DNA of 64,000 nucleotides from Alphaproteobacteria bacterium (GTDB lineage: Bacteria > Pseudomonadota > Alphaproteobacteria > CACIAM-22H2), in NCBI GenBank assembly GCA_017308135.1, contig JAFKFM010000015.1, forward strand, positions 1-64,000, given 5' to 3'. The position numbers and the translations under genes are program-made. Below the pieces are notes generated by a model. The model searched no databases. It was not told the origin of the DNA and saw nothing but the letters and a program-made list of their open reading frames with translations. This document shows positions 23,519 to 33,567 of this stretch, one piece after another. Position 1 is the stretch's first letter, and each line of letters opens with the position of its first letter.

Positions 23519-24712
23519 ATGTCCATGCAATTGGCCGAGCGCATGTCGCGCCTTGGCACCGAAACCGCGTTCGAAGTGCTGGCCCGCGCCAAGGCGTTGG
23601 AAGCCAAGGGCAAGTCGATCGTCAATCTGGGCATCGGGCAGCCGGATTTCGTCACCCCCGAACATATCGTCGAGGCGGCCGTGAAGGCCCTGCGCGACGG
23701 CCATCACGGCTACACCCCCGCCAACGGCATCCTGCCCTTGCGCGAATCCGTCGCCCGCGACATCCACAAGCGCCTGAAGGTGGAGATCGATCCCGGCAAC
23801 GTGCTGATCGTGCCCGGCGGCAAGGTCACGATGTTCTTCGCGATCATGATGTTCGGCGAGCCGGGGGCGGAGATCGTCTATCCGAATCCCGGCTTCCCGA
23901 TCTACGAAAGCGTCATCAAATTTTCGGGCGCCACGCCCGTCCCGCTGCCGCTTCTGGAAAAGAACGGCTTCGCCTTCACCGCCGACGACGTGCTGTCGCG
24001 CATCACGCCGCGCACGCGCTTGCTGATCGTCAACTCGCCCGCCAATCCCACGGGCGGCGTGTCGCCGAAGGCGGAAATCGACAAGCTGGTCGCGGGCCTC
24101 GCCAAACATCCGCATGTCGCGATCATGTCGGACGAGATCTACGGCCAGATGACCTATGACGGCCGCGAGCATGTTTCCCTGCTGTCCTATCCGTCGATCC
24201 GCGACCGCCTGATCCTGCTCGACGGCTGGTCGAAGACCTATGCGATGACCGGCTGGCGCATGGGCTACTCCGTGTGGCCCAAATCGATCGTGGCGCAGGC
24301 CGAGCGTCTGGCGATCAACTGCCATTCCTGCGTCAACGCCTCGGCGCAGTTCGCCGGCATGGCCGCCCTCGACGGGCCGCAGGACGCCGTCCACAAAATG
24401 GTCGCCGCTTTCGCCGAGCGCCGTCGCGTGATCGTCGACGAGTTGAACGCCATACCGGGTATCTCGTGCGTCGAACCCGGCGGCGCCTTCTACGCCTTCC
24501 CCAATATCAAGGGCACGGGCATGGATAGCCGTGCCGCCGAAACCCTGTTCCTGGAACAGGCCGGCGTGGCTGTGCTGTCGGGTACGGCCTTCGGCGCGCA
24601 TGGCGATGGCTATCTGCGCTTCTCCTACGCCAATTCGGTGGAGAACATCCGCGAGGCGATGCGCCGCATTCGGGAAACTTTGGCGCGCACCGGCACCAAG
24701 GCAGCTCAATGA
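23519..24712 (+). CDS. Class I/II pyridoxal-phosphate aminotransferase
   Basis: A 397-residue fold-type I aminotransferase of the aspartate aminotransferase class, moving amino groups between amino acids and 2-oxo acids with PLP. Visible motifs are NLGIGQPDF near the N-terminus, NSPANPTGGV (PLP-contact Asn), SDEIYG (Asp that binds the pyridine N), and SKTYAMTGWRMGY with the Schiff-base Lys. The C-terminal RFSYAN supplies the substrate-carboxylate Arg. Specificity (aspartate, alanine, aromatic) cannot be set from these motifs. It stands alone between tRNA-His and the sigma-54 glnB promoter. Confidence 0.93.
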   Translation: MSMQLAERMSRLGTETAFEVLARAKALEAKGKSIVNLGIGQPDFVTPEHIVEAAVKALRDGHHGYTPANGILPLRESVARDIHKRLKVEIDPGNVLIVPGGKVTMFFAIMMFGEPGAEIVYPNPGFPIYESVIKFSGATPVPLPLLEKNGFAFTADDVLSRITPRTRLLIVNSPANPTGGVSPKAEIDKLVAGLAKHPHVAIMSDEIYGQMTYDGREHVSLLSYPSIRDRLILLDGWSKTYAMTGWRMGYSVWPKSIVAQAERLAINCHSCVNASAQFAGMAALDGPQDAVHKMVAAFAERRRVIVDELNAIPGISCVEPGGAFYAFPNIKGTGMDSRAAETLFLEQAGVAVLSGTAFGAHGDGYLRFSYANSVENIREAMRRIRETLARTGTKAAQ

Positions 24713-24809
24713 ATGGGCAAATTGCCTATTTTTTGAACGAAATTCGGCCGCTTTTCTGGGCGGCCGATCGCGAATCCGTGAGTCCGCGCCGTCGATTTTC
24801 CACCGGTCC

Positions 24810-24825
24810 TGGCACGCCCCGTGCT
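24810..24825 (+). promoter_or_regulatory. Sigma-54 (RpoN) promoter of glnB-glnA
   Basis: TGGCACGCCCCGTGCT fits the minus-24/minus-12 consensus TGGCACG-N4-TTGCW with one change (GTGC for TTGC). The GG and GC pairs are correctly ten bases apart. It lies 85 bases before the PII gene, as expected for NtrC-activated glnB-glnA transcription in alphaproteobacteria. No clear pair of NtrC sites was recognised upstream. Confidence 0.75.
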
Positions 24826-24831
24826 TTGTAG

Positions 24832-25248
<417 letters not shown>

Positions 25249-25264
25249 TCGAACGTTTCAACCC

Positions 25265-25288
25265 GCCCGGCGGTAGGGACCGCCGGGC
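25265..25288 (+). other. Hairpin between glnB and glnA
   Basis: A perfect 10-bp stem (25265-25274 with 25279-25288) closes an AGGG loop in the 59-base gap between the two genes. There is no T run, so it is unlikely to stop all transcription. It may be a processing or partial-attenuation site that sets the ratio of glnA to glnB message. Confidence 0.7.
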
Positions 25289-25307
25289 AAACCACAGGAA
25301 GAAGACT

Positions 25308-26717
25308 ATGTCGGATCCCAAGACAGTCCTGAAAAAGATCAAGGACAACGGCTGCAAATATGTCGACCTGCGCTTCACCGATCCGCGCGGCAAGCTGCAG
25401 CACCTCGCCCATGCGGTCGAGACGATCACCGAAGAGACCTTCGAAGAAGGCCTGATGTTCGACGGCTCGTCGATCGCCGGCTGGAAGGCGATCAACGAAT
25501 CCGACATGACGCTGATCCCCGATCCGACGACCGCCGTGATGGATCCGTTCGCGGCCCAGCCGTCGATGACGATCATGTGCGACATCTACGAGCCGGGCAC
25601 CGGCCAGCCCTATAACCGCGACCCGCGCGGCATCGCCAAGAAGGCCGAAGCCTACGTCAAGGAAACGGGCATCGGCGACACGGCCTATTTCGGCCCCGAA
25701 ATCGAATTCTTCGTGTTCGACGACGTCCGCTTCAAGGTGTCGATGAACAAGACCTCGGTCGAAATCGATTCGATCGAAGGCCCGTACGTGACCGACAAGG
25801 TCTATCCGGACGGCAATCTCGGCCATCGCCCGAAGATCAAGGGCGGCTACTTCCCGGTTCCGCCGGTCGATCAGGAATCGGACCTGCGCGCCGAGATGCT
25901 GACGATCATGAAGGACATGGGTCTCGACATCGAGAAGCACCACCACGAAGTGGCGCCCTCGCAGCACGAGCTCGGCGCCAAGTTCACCACGATGGTGAAG
26001 GCCGCCGACCAGTGCCAGATCTACAAGTACGTCGTCCATAACGTCGCCGCCCAGTACGGCAAGACGGCGACCTTCATGCCCAAGCCCATCAAGGGCGACA
26101 ACGGTTCGGGCATGCACGTCCACCAGTCGATCTGGAAGAAGGGCAAGCCGCTCTTCGCCGGCAACGGCTACGCGGACCTCTCTGAAACGGCGCTGTTCTA
26201 CATCGGCGGCATCATCAAACACGCCAAGGCGATCAACGCGTTCACCAACGCGTCGACGAACTCGTACAAGCGCTTGATCCCGGGCTTCGAAGCGCCCGTG
26301 CTGCTCGCCTACTCGGCGCGCAACCGTTCGGCGTCGTGCCGCATCCCGTTCGGCGCCGGCCCCAAGGCCAAGCGCGTCGAAGTGCGCTTCCCCGATCCGT
26401 CGGCCAACCCGTATCTCGGCTTCGCCGCGATGCTGATGGCCGGCCTCGATGGCATCAAGAACAAGATCCATCCGGGCGATGCCATGGACAAGAACCTGTA
26501 TGACCTGCCCCCGGCGGAACTGAAGAAGGTCCCGACGGTGTGCGGTTCGCTGCGCGAAGCGATGATGGCCCTGCAGAAGGACAACGCCTTCCTCACGGCC
26601 GGCGGCGTCTTCACGGAAGACTTCATCGAATCGTATATCGACCTGAAGTTCGAAGAAATCTACGCCTTCGAACACACGCCGCACCCGATCGAGTTCGAGA
26701 TGTACTACTCGGTCTAA
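25308..26717 (+). CDS. glnA: Glutamine synthetase type I
   Basis: A 469-residue GSI enzyme, a dodecamer that makes glutamine from glutamate, ammonia and ATP. Family blocks are clear: [30 protein letters not shown], the metal-binding [34 protein letters not shown] and the ATP-site [12 protein letters not shown] region. The adenylylation target is Tyr398 in [10 protein letters not shown], so activity is under GlnE control. It is co-transcribed with glnB and ends in a strong terminator. Confidence 0.98.
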   Translation: MSDPKTVLKKIKDNGCKYVDLRFTDPRGKLQHLAHAVETITEETFEEGLMFDGSSIAGWKAINESDMTLIPDPTTAVMDPFAAQPSMTIMCDIYEPGTGQPYNRDPRGIAKKAEAYVKETGIGDTAYFGPEIEFFVFDDVRFKVSMNKTSVEIDSIEGPYVTDKVYPDGNLGHRPKIKGGYFPVPPVDQESDLRAEMLTIMKDMGLDIEKHHHEVAPSQHELGAKFTTMVKAADQCQIYKYVVHNVAAQYGKTATFMPKPIKGDNGSGMHVHQSIWKKGKPLFAGNGYADLSETALFYIGGIIKHAKAINAFTNASTNSYKRLIPGFEAPVLLAYSARNRSASCRIPFGAGPKAKRVEVRFPDPSANPYLGFAAMLMAGLDGIKNKIHPGDAMDKNLYDLPPAELKKVPTVCGSLREAMMALQKDNAFLTAGGVFTEDFIESYIDLKFEEIYAFEHTPHPIEFEMYYSV

Positions 26718-26748
26718 CCGGCGCGCCCGCAAGGGTTCGAAACGAAGA

Positions 26749-26777
26749 CGGCCCCGGAGAAATCCGGGGCCGTTTTT
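26749..26777 (+). terminator. Rho-independent terminator of glnBA
   Basis: A perfect 10-bp stem (26749-26758 with 26763-26772, CGGCCCCGGA arm) with a GAAA loop is followed by TTTTT. It ends the glnB-glnA transcript and may also serve the convergent AsmA-like gene. Confidence 0.9.
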
Positions 26778-26793
26778 CGTTGGGGGGGGGACC

Positions 26794-29700
26794 TCAATCG
26801 CGGCCGGGCTGGCCGCCGCGCGGATCGAACGGATCGATGGGGGCGGGCGGCGGCGCGTTCTCCGTCGTACCGGTCGCGGGGGCGGGCGCATTGGCGCCGC
26901 CGAACACGCCGAACAAGCGGCGCAGGAAACCGGGCGCCAAAGTGGACAGCGGATTGATCCGCACATCGGCGTCGGCGGCCGGACCCTTGGCGGTATAATT
27001 CGCCGCGAAGATACCGCCGCCGCGCTGGCCCGCGAGCAGATCGCCGAGCAGCGGAATATTGCCCAAGATCGAATTGACCGCATAGGCGGGCACGATCGTG
27101 CCCGCGACGTCGATCTGATCGGTTTCGAGATCCACGACGCCGTTCGCCGTGAAGCCGATCGACGCGCCATGCATGCGCAGATCCTTGATTTCGATTTTCG
27201 GGTCGGCCCAGGCGAAATCGGTGTCGAGACGGCTAAAGCCGATCCCCTCGCCGCGCAAGGAATCGAGCACGCCGGTCAGCAACGTCACCGATAGAAGCTT
27301 CGCCATCACCGGCGCGTTGACCAGGCGGAAATTCTCGATCGCCAGCGTGCCCGCGATCGCCTGATCGGGGCGTGCCGGATCGGTCTTGCCGCGCGCGACC
27401 AAGCGCCCGCCGACCATGTTCGGCGTAATGTCGAGCGCCTTCAACACCGCGCCCGCATCGGGCGAACTCGCCGCCAGGCGCTGCATGCCGTCGGCATCGG
27501 GATCGAGATCGAATTGAAACGGCACGGAAGCCGCCTGCGCGCCCGCGGGCAAAGGCGTGCTGGGATCGAGCTGCGCCGACAGGCGCAAACGTTCCCACAA
27601 ACGCTGACCGCGCTGCCCGTCGATCGACGCCGCGCGCAATTCGCGCCCCGTGCCCAGCATCAAGCGCTCGAACTCCCCGCGCAGCCCGAAATCGGCGCGA
27701 TTGGGATCGGGCGGCGATTTGTCTTTGAGGAAGGGTTCGACGTCGAGGAACTTGCCCCTCGCCTCGTAGCGATCGCTGCCGCGCCCGTCCGCCGCTTTCG
27801 GATCGCGGCGCACGCGCAGATTTTCGAGATCCATCCGCCCGTCGAGCAAAGCGCGCGAGAAATCCACCTCGCGGATCGTGCGGCCGTCGGCGTCCATGCC
27901 GACGCGCCCGCGAACGGCGATGCCCTCGCCCGCCGCATCGATGCCTTGCAATTCGACCAGCGTGTCGCGACGCAGCACCAGGCGCATCTTCGCGTTCAAC
28001 TTCTTGCCGGGTGCGCGCAACCACTCGAGTTCCGGCACTTTGACGGTCGTGTTGGCGAGGTCGAGCCCGAGATCGATCAGGCGCCGCCCGTCGCGATAGG
28101 CGACCATCGCCACATCCACGTCGATCGGCCCGTCGAGATAGGCCGGAAAATCGAGATTGAAGCGCGCTTGGGTTTCGGGCGAAGCGGTGCCCTTGGCGGT
28201 CGCGCGCTCGACCGGATCGGCCTTGTCGGAAAATTCGCGCCGATACGCGATCTCGGCCGGCGACCCGCCCGCAAGGCCGAGCCCCTTCAGATCCATGCCG
28301 TTCTCGTCGACGACGATGTTGAAATCGCCGTGCTCGATCGGCTGATCCTTGACGGCTTTCGCCGCGAAGAACTCGGTCGCGCGGGCTTCGGCACGCACTT
28401 TGACCTGATCGAGTTTCAAATTGGCTTCGAGCGGAAAACCGATCTCGAGCTTCACCGTGCCGTTGCCGTCGTAACCTTCCGGATCCTCGCCAATACGTTT
28501 GAGGAAGCCGAGCGGGGGCATATCGATCAGCCGCATCGCCGCGCGTACCGGCGTGGTCATGTTCAAATCGATCTGTGCCGCTTGATCCGCCTTGTCGAGG
28601 CCGGTCAGCGACACGGTGCCACCCTGAACTTTGATCTCGCCGACCTCGCCCGCCGCGATTTTGAAATCGAGGCGGCGCGTATCCATCACCGCACTCGCCG
28701 ACGCGTTGCGCACCGGCGGCAAGCCTTTCAGGAATTCGACCGTCGCGTCGCGCACGTCGAAGGTCAGGCGGAACTTGTCGAGCGCGAAGCCCGCGAACGA
28801 CGCGTCCTTCGCCGACATCTCCAATTCCGCCACGCCCGCGGGCACGCGCGCCTGGGGAATGCTGTCGGCGATCCAGATCTTCGGATTCTCCGGCGCCGCA
28901 TGGGGCCACAATTCGACGAGGCGCTTGGCGTCGAGCCCGGCGATTTCCGCGCGCAACTTGATCGCGGGCTTGCGCAGAAAATCGTCGGCCGTGCCTGTCA
29001 CGCGGATCGTCGGCGCGCCCATATCGATCTCGAATTTCTCGATCGCGATCTTGGCGAAATCGGCGGAGACATTCGTCTCCAGCGCGATCTCGCGCACCGC
29101 CACTTCGCGCGCGAACCACGCGGGATCGGCCAGCACCGCGTCGCGCGCGCGCAAGGTCAAACGCCCTTGCTCGATACGCCCGCCGCCGACGATGGCATCC
29201 AGGCCGATATCGGGGCGCATGCGCAGCCCCTTCAACAGGGCAAGGCGCGGATCGAGATCGGCGAGGCCCGGCAGCCACACGCCGGGGATATCGGCGGCGA
29301 GGCGGATCTCCTCGTTTTGCACGACATAGCGGGCGCGCACCGTCACCGGAATGCGCTGCGCGCCGACCTGCAAGGGCAGCGACGCCGACAACGCGATGCC
29401 GCGATCGTCGCGCGCGGCTTCCGCTTGCGCGCCGACCAGCGAGACGGACAGCCCGGTCAACGCGTCCTCGACGTCGATCCGCGTGCCGGTCAGCGTGACG
29501 CGCGACAGCAGACCGAGCATCTTGTCGGGATCGGGCGGGCCGGACAATTCGCCCAGCAAAAAGCCGAGCACCCCGCCCTCGGAAACGGGCGCGTCATTGG
29601 CGTCGCTTTCCTGCAAGCGGATATCGCCGTTGGCGTCGCGCGCCAAGCGCAGATGCAAGCCTTCGATGCGCACCGCTTCGGGCTGCACCTCGCCCACCAG

Positions 29701-30015
29701 CAGCCGGCGCGCGGAAAGGCGCAGCCAGGCGAGCGGGATCGAAACGAGTTCCTTGCCTTGGCGGTCGCGCACCACCGTGTCGACGATGCGCAACTCCATC
29801 GATTGGTTGAGCCCCGACCAATCGATCCAGGTCTCGCCCACATCGACGTCGTAGCTGCTGTCGTCGGCCGCCAAAGCGGCCTCCAAAATGGGCGTGACGA
29901 AGGGCACGGCGATCGGCCCGGCCGAGAGCCGCCAAAGCAACAGCCCGGCGCCCACCAGCAGCAAGGCCGCCAGCGTGCCCAGAATTTCAAAAAACAGCCG
30001 GATCGGGTGACTCAT
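26794..30015 (-). CDS. Large AsmA-like protein (DUF3971/YhdP-type)
   Basis: A 1073-residue envelope protein. One N-terminal membrane helix (about 8-30) anchors a long periplasmic region rich in beta strands. The C-terminal AsmA-like domain (about 880-1040) shows GTLAIENFRLVNAP, GIGFSRLDTDFAWADPKIEI and AYAVNSILGNIPLLGDLL, typical of DUF3971/YhdP proteins. Large AsmA-like proteins are proposed to bridge the periplasm and carry phospholipid to the outer membrane. A Pro/Ala-rich tail ends the protein. The start is the ATG at 30015 (MSHPIRLFF). It is divergent from glnE with 79 bases between starts. Confidence 0.93.
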   Translation of the reverse strand: MSHPIRLFFEILGTLAALLLVGAGLLLWRLSAGPIAVPFVTPILEAALAADDSSYDVDVGETWIDWSGLNQSMELRIVDTVVRDRQGKELVSIPLAWLRLSARRLLVGEVQPEAVRIEGLHLRLARDANGDIRLQESDANDAPVSEGGVLGFLLGELSGPPDPDKMLGLLSRVTLTGTRIDVEDALTGLSVSLVGAQAEAARDDRGIALSASLPLQVGAQRIPVTVRARYVVQNEEIRLAADIPGVWLPGLADLDPRLALLKGLRMRPDIGLDAIVGGGRIEQGRLTLRARDAVLADPAWFAREVAVREIALETNVSADFAKIAIEKFEIDMGAPTIRVTGTADDFLRKPAIKLRAEIAGLDAKRLVELWPHAAPENPKIWIADSIPQARVPAGVAELEMSAKDASFAGFALDKFRLTFDVRDATVEFLKGLPPVRNASASAVMDTRRLDFKIAAGEVGEIKVQGGTVSLTGLDKADQAAQIDLNMTTPVRAAMRLIDMPPLGFLKRIGEDPEGYDGNGTVKLEIGFPLEANLKLDQVKVRAEARATEFFAAKAVKDQPIEHGDFNIVVDENGMDLKGLGLAGGSPAEIAYRREFSDKADPVERATAKGTASPETQARFNLDFPAYLDGPIDVDVAMVAYRDGRRLIDLGLDLANTTVKVPELEWLRAPGKKLNAKMRLVLRRDTLVELQGIDAAGEGIAVRGRVGMDADGRTIREVDFSRALLDGRMDLENLRVRRDPKAADGRGSDRYEARGKFLDVEPFLKDKSPPDPNRADFGLRGEFERLMLGTGRELRAASIDGQRGQRLWERLRLSAQLDPSTPLPAGAQAASVPFQFDLDPDADGMQRLAASSPDAGAVLKALDITPNMVGGRLVARGKTDPARPDQAIAGTLAIENFRLVNAPVMAKLLSVTLLTGVLDSLRGEGIGFSRLDTDFAWADPKIEIKDLRMHGASIGFTANGVVDLETDQIDVAGTIVPAYAVNSILGNIPLLGDLLAGQRGGGIFAANYTAKGPAADADVRINPLSTLAPGFLRRLFGVFGGANAPAPATGTTENAPPPAPIDPFDPRGGQPGRD

Positions 30016-30094
30016 CAACTAACCTTACTTCGACCCACCTTGACCCGTGGCCCCGGCGGCGGTCACCCTGCCCGGCTCGGAGCGGATTCGACAC

Positions 30095-33034
30095 ATGCCC
30101 TCATTGTACCCCGGTTTTGCGAAGGCCCAATGGCCCAAGCCCTTTGATAACGGCGCGGCGGCGCGGGAATTCCAGAATTTGGCCGAGGCGGCGGACGAAT
30201 TGCCCGCCAATTCGAAACGCGGATTCTGCCGGGAACTCGCCAAGGGTCACCCGGCTTTGGCCGCGATTTTCGGCAATTCGCCGCATTTGTCGGCCCTGGT
30301 CCGTCGCGACACCGAATTCGCCCTGGAATTGCTGTTGAAAGGGCCGGACAAAATGTTTCCGGCCCTTTTGCGCGAGGTCCGCAAGGCGCCCAAAGCGGGC
30401 TGGACGACCGAAGGGCTGATGTCGGCCCTGCGCACGATGAAGCGCCATGCCAGCCTGACCATCGCGCTCGCCGACATAAGCGGCGTGTGGCCGCTCGCCA
30501 AGGTCGTGGCCGCGATTTCCGACACGGCGGAAACGGCGCTCGATCTTGCCTTCGCGCATGCGTTGCGCGAGACCGCGCGGCGCGACGGGCTGAAACTCGC
30601 CGATCCGAAGGACCCCAACAAGGACTCCGGGCTCGTCGTGCTCGGCATGGGCAAGCTGGGTGCGCGCGAGCTCAACTATTCCTCCGACGTCGATCTGATC
30701 GTGCTCTACGATCTCGACAAGGTGCGCGGCATCGATCCCGACGACGCGCAGCAAATCTTCGTCAAGCTCACGCGCCTTGCCGTGCGCATCATGGAAACGC
30801 GCACCGACGAAGGCTACGTGTTCCGCACCGATCTGCGTTTGCGCCCCGATCCGTCGGCGACACCGATGGCGCTGTCGACGTTGGCGGCCGAAACCTATTA
30901 CGAGAGCATCGGCCAAAACTGGGAACGCGCGGCGATGATCAAGGCGCGGCCCGTGGCGGGCGATCGCGTCGCGGGAGAGCATTTCGTGTCGATCCTGCGC
31001 CCTTATGTGTGGCGCAAGCATCTCGACTTCGCCGCGATCGAGGATATCCATTCGATCAAACGCCAAATCCAGGCGCATCGCGGCGGCGGCGAAATCGCGT
31101 TGCACGGCCACAACGTCAAAACCGGCAAGGGCGGCATTCGCGAGATCGAGTTCTTCGCCCAGACGCAGCAATTGATCTGGGGCGGGCGCGACCCCGATCT
31201 GCGCGTGAAGGACACCTGCGCCGCGTTGGACGCGCTGGTTGCCAAAGGCCACACCAACGCGCGCGACGTCGAGGCTTTGAAGAAATCCTATGCGTTCCTG
31301 CGCACGCTCGAACATCGTTTGCAGATGGTCGCCGACGAGCAGACGCAGGAACTGCCCGAGCAAGGCCCCGACTGGACGCGCATCGCCCTGTTCATGGGCT
31401 ATGACGGCGACGCGGCGTTCGAGCGCGATTTGCTGGCGCATTTCACGCTCGTCGCCGACCGTTATGCGCGGCTGTTCGAGGAAAGCGAGACGCAAGGCGG
31501 CTCGGGCTTGAATTTCGGCGGAATGGAGGACGATCCCGCGACGCTGGAAGCGCTGACGAAGCTCGGCTTCGTCGAGCCGCAACGGGTCTGCGCCGAAATT
31601 CGCGCCTGGCATCAGGGCCGCTATCGCTGCGTGCGCTCGGCGCGCGCGCGCGAATTGCTGGCGGATTTGGCGCCGCGCATCGTCGAAGCTTTCGCGCGCA
31701 CGCCGCAACCCGATGCCGGGTTCGTGCGTTTCGCGCGCTTCCTGGAAGGCCTGCCGGCGGGCGTGCAGCTTTTCTCGCTGTTCAAGGCGCAAGCCTCGCT
31801 CGTCGATCTGACGGCGGAGATCATGGGCACCGCCCCGAAGCTCGCCGAAGAAGTCGCCACGCACACCCATCTGCTCGACGCCGTTTTGTCGGGCGATTTT
31901 TTCGCGCCCCCGCGCGACAAGGATGCGTTGGCGGCGGAACTTGCCCGCCTCAACGGCCAAGCGCGCGACTATCAAGACCGTCTCGACATCGCACGGCGCT
32001 GGCAGCACGAGCGCGAGTTCCAAGTGGCCGTGCAGCTTTTGAAGGGCGCGCTCGACGCGCGCGCCGCCGGGGCCGCCTTCACCGACATCGCCGATGTAGC
32101 GCTCGCCAGCCTGCTGGCCGATACGCAAGCCGAGTTCGCGCGCGCGCATGGCCATGTGAAGGGCGGCGCCTTCGCGGTGATGGCGCTCGGCAAGCTCGGC
32201 GGGCGCGAATTGACGATCACGTCGGATCTCGATCTGATCGCGCTCTACGACGTGCCCGCAGGCGTCGAACGGTCGGACGGCGAGCGCCCCTTGCCGCCGT
32301 CGCTCTATTTCATCCGCTTGGCGCAGCGTTACGTTTCGGCGCTGAGCGTCGCCACCGCCGAAGGCGCCCTTTACGAAGTCGATCTGCGTTTGCGCCCCGA
32401 CGGCGAAAAAGGCCCGACCGCGTCGGCGTTGGCGGGCTTCGGCAAATACGTCGCCGAGGATGCGTGGACCTGGGAGCATATGGCGCTGACGCGCGCACGC
32501 TTCGTGTGCGGCGACGAAAAACTTGGCAAGAAGGCGCTCGCCGCCATCGCCAAAGGCCTCGCCAAGAAACGCAAAGCGGCGGAACTCGCGCGCGACATCG
32601 CCGATATGCGCCTGCGCATGGCGGCGGAGCGGCGCGCCGACACGCCCTGGCGCATCAAGGATTGGCGCGGCGGCTTGGTCGATATCGAATTCCTGGTCCA
32701 GCACGCGATCCTCGCCTCGGGCGATCCCGCCCTCGCTTTGCCCGCCATCGGCGAAGCGATCGCGGCGCTAGCCAAGGCGGGAAAATTCACGAAAGCGGAG
32801 GCCGAAACGCTGTCCGCCGCGCATGCGCTCTATTCCAATCTTCAGGCGATGCTGCGCCTCACGTGGCGCGGCGAATTCGACCCGGCGACGGCGCCCGACG
32901 CGCTCAAAAACCTGCTTGCGAAATCCGCGGGCGCGGTTGACTTCGCCGCACTACAATCCACCCTCGAAGAGCATGGCGTGAAGATCCGCGCTTTGTTCGA
33001 AAAGCGTTTACCGGCACCGCAAAGGAGTTCGTGA
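30095..33034 (+). CDS. glnE: Bifunctional glutamine-synthetase adenylyltransferase/deadenylase
   Basis: A 979-residue two-domain enzyme that adds AMP to, and removes it from, Tyr398 of GlnA under the control of PII and glutamine. The N-terminal deadenylylase and C-terminal adenylylase domains each carry a nucleotidyltransferase motif: GLVVLGMGKLGARELNYSSD followed by VDLI, and FAVMALGKLGGRELTITSD followed by LDLI. Both also have the RLRPD block. Length matches the family. ATG at 30095 (MPSLYPGFA) is preferred over an upstream GTG for lack of a ribosome site there. It is followed by a peroxiredoxin gene with a one-base overlap. Confidence 0.97.
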   Translation: MPSLYPGFAKAQWPKPFDNGAAAREFQNLAEAADELPANSKRGFCRELAKGHPALAAIFGNSPHLSALVRRDTEFALELLLKGPDKMFPALLREVRKAPKAGWTTEGLMSALRTMKRHASLTIALADISGVWPLAKVVAAISDTAETALDLAFAHALRETARRDGLKLADPKDPNKDSGLVVLGMGKLGARELNYSSDVDLIVLYDLDKVRGIDPDDAQQIFVKLTRLAVRIMETRTDEGYVFRTDLRLRPDPSATPMALSTLAAETYYESIGQNWERAAMIKARPVAGDRVAGEHFVSILRPYVWRKHLDFAAIEDIHSIKRQIQAHRGGGEIALHGHNVKTGKGGIREIEFFAQTQQLIWGGRDPDLRVKDTCAALDALVAKGHTNARDVEALKKSYAFLRTLEHRLQMVADEQTQELPEQGPDWTRIALFMGYDGDAAFERDLLAHFTLVADRYARLFEESETQGGSGLNFGGMEDDPATLEALTKLGFVEPQRVCAEIRAWHQGRYRCVRSARARELLADLAPRIVEAFARTPQPDAGFVRFARFLEGLPAGVQLFSLFKAQASLVDLTAEIMGTAPKLAEEVATHTHLLDAVLSGDFFAPPRDKDALAAELARLNGQARDYQDRLDIARRWQHEREFQVAVQLLKGALDARAAGAAFTDIADVALASLLADTQAEFARAHGHVKGGAFAVMALGKLGGRELTITSDLDLIALYDVPAGVERSDGERPLPPSLYFIRLAQRYVSALSVATAEGALYEVDLRLRPDGEKGPTASALAGFGKYVAEDAWTWEHMALTRARFVCGDEKLGKKALAAIAKGLAKKRKAAELARDIADMRLRMAAERRADTPWRIKDWRGGLVDIEFLVQHAILASGDPALALPAIGEAIAALAKAGKFTKAEAETLSAAHALYSNLQAMLRLTWRGEFDPATAPDALKNLLAKSAGAVDFAALQSTLEEHGVKIRALFEKRLPAPQRSS

Positions 33035-33567
33035 TGGCCGCCAAGACCAAGACCGCCGCCAAAAAAGCCCCGAAAAAAGCCGCCGCCACCGAAGCGCCCG
33101 CGCGCGGGCCCAAGGTCGGCGCCAAGGCGCCCGATTTCAATCTGCCAACCGCCGGCGGCGGTTCGGTCAAGCTGTCGGCGCTGAAGGGCAAGAACGTCGT
33201 CGTCTATTTCTATCCGAAGGACGACACGCCCGGCTGCACGACCGAGGCTTGCGGCTTCAACGAAGCGCTGATGCAGTTCAAGAAAGTCGATGCCGAGATC
33301 GTCGGGATCAGCCGCGATCCGATGAAGAGCCACGACAAATTCGCGGCCAAATACGGCCTCAAATTCCATCTCGGCTCGGACGAGGAAGGCAAGGCGACGG
33401 CCGCCTACGACACCTGGGTCGAGAAGAGCATGTATGGCCGCAAATATATGGGCATCGAACGCTCGACCTATCTGATCGACAAGACCGGAACGATCCGCGC
33501 CGTGTGGCGGCCCGTCTCCGTCACCGGCCATGTCGACGCGGTGCTCGCGGCGGTGAAGGCCCTTTAG
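33034..33567 (+). CDS. bcp: Thioredoxin-dependent thiol peroxidase (Bcp/PrxQ)
   Basis: A 177-residue atypical 2-Cys peroxiredoxin of the Bcp/PrxQ family, reducing hydrogen peroxide and organic peroxides with thioredoxin. The peroxidatic Cys is in DDTPGCTTEAC and the resolving Cys is five residues later in the same helix, as usual for this group. Residues 2-30 form a Lys/Ala-rich extension (KTKTAAKKAPKKAAATEAP) that most Bcp proteins lack; it could bind nucleic acid or membranes. The ATG overlaps the glnE stop by one base and follows AAAGGAG, so expression is coupled to glnE. Confidence 0.95.
   Translation: MAAKTKTAAKKAPKKAAATEAPARGPKVGAKAPDFNLPTAGGGSVKLSALKGKNVVVYFYPKDDTPGCTTEACGFNEALMQFKKVDAEIVGISRDPMKSHDKFAAKYGLKFHLGSDEEGKATAAYDTWVEKSMYGRKYMGIERSTYLIDKTGTIRAVWRPVSVTGHVDAVLAAVKAL

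Noticed and set aside
24713-24745. Terminator after the aminotransferase gene (GGCAAATTGCC then T run)
   Set aside because: The palindrome leaves almost no loop and only a 3-5 bp stem, too weak to call.
27514-30147. 877-codon open frame opposite the AsmA-like gene
   Set aside because: Composition is dominated by Arg, Ala, Gly and His, with no domain. The minus strand holds a clear AsmA-like protein over the same bases.
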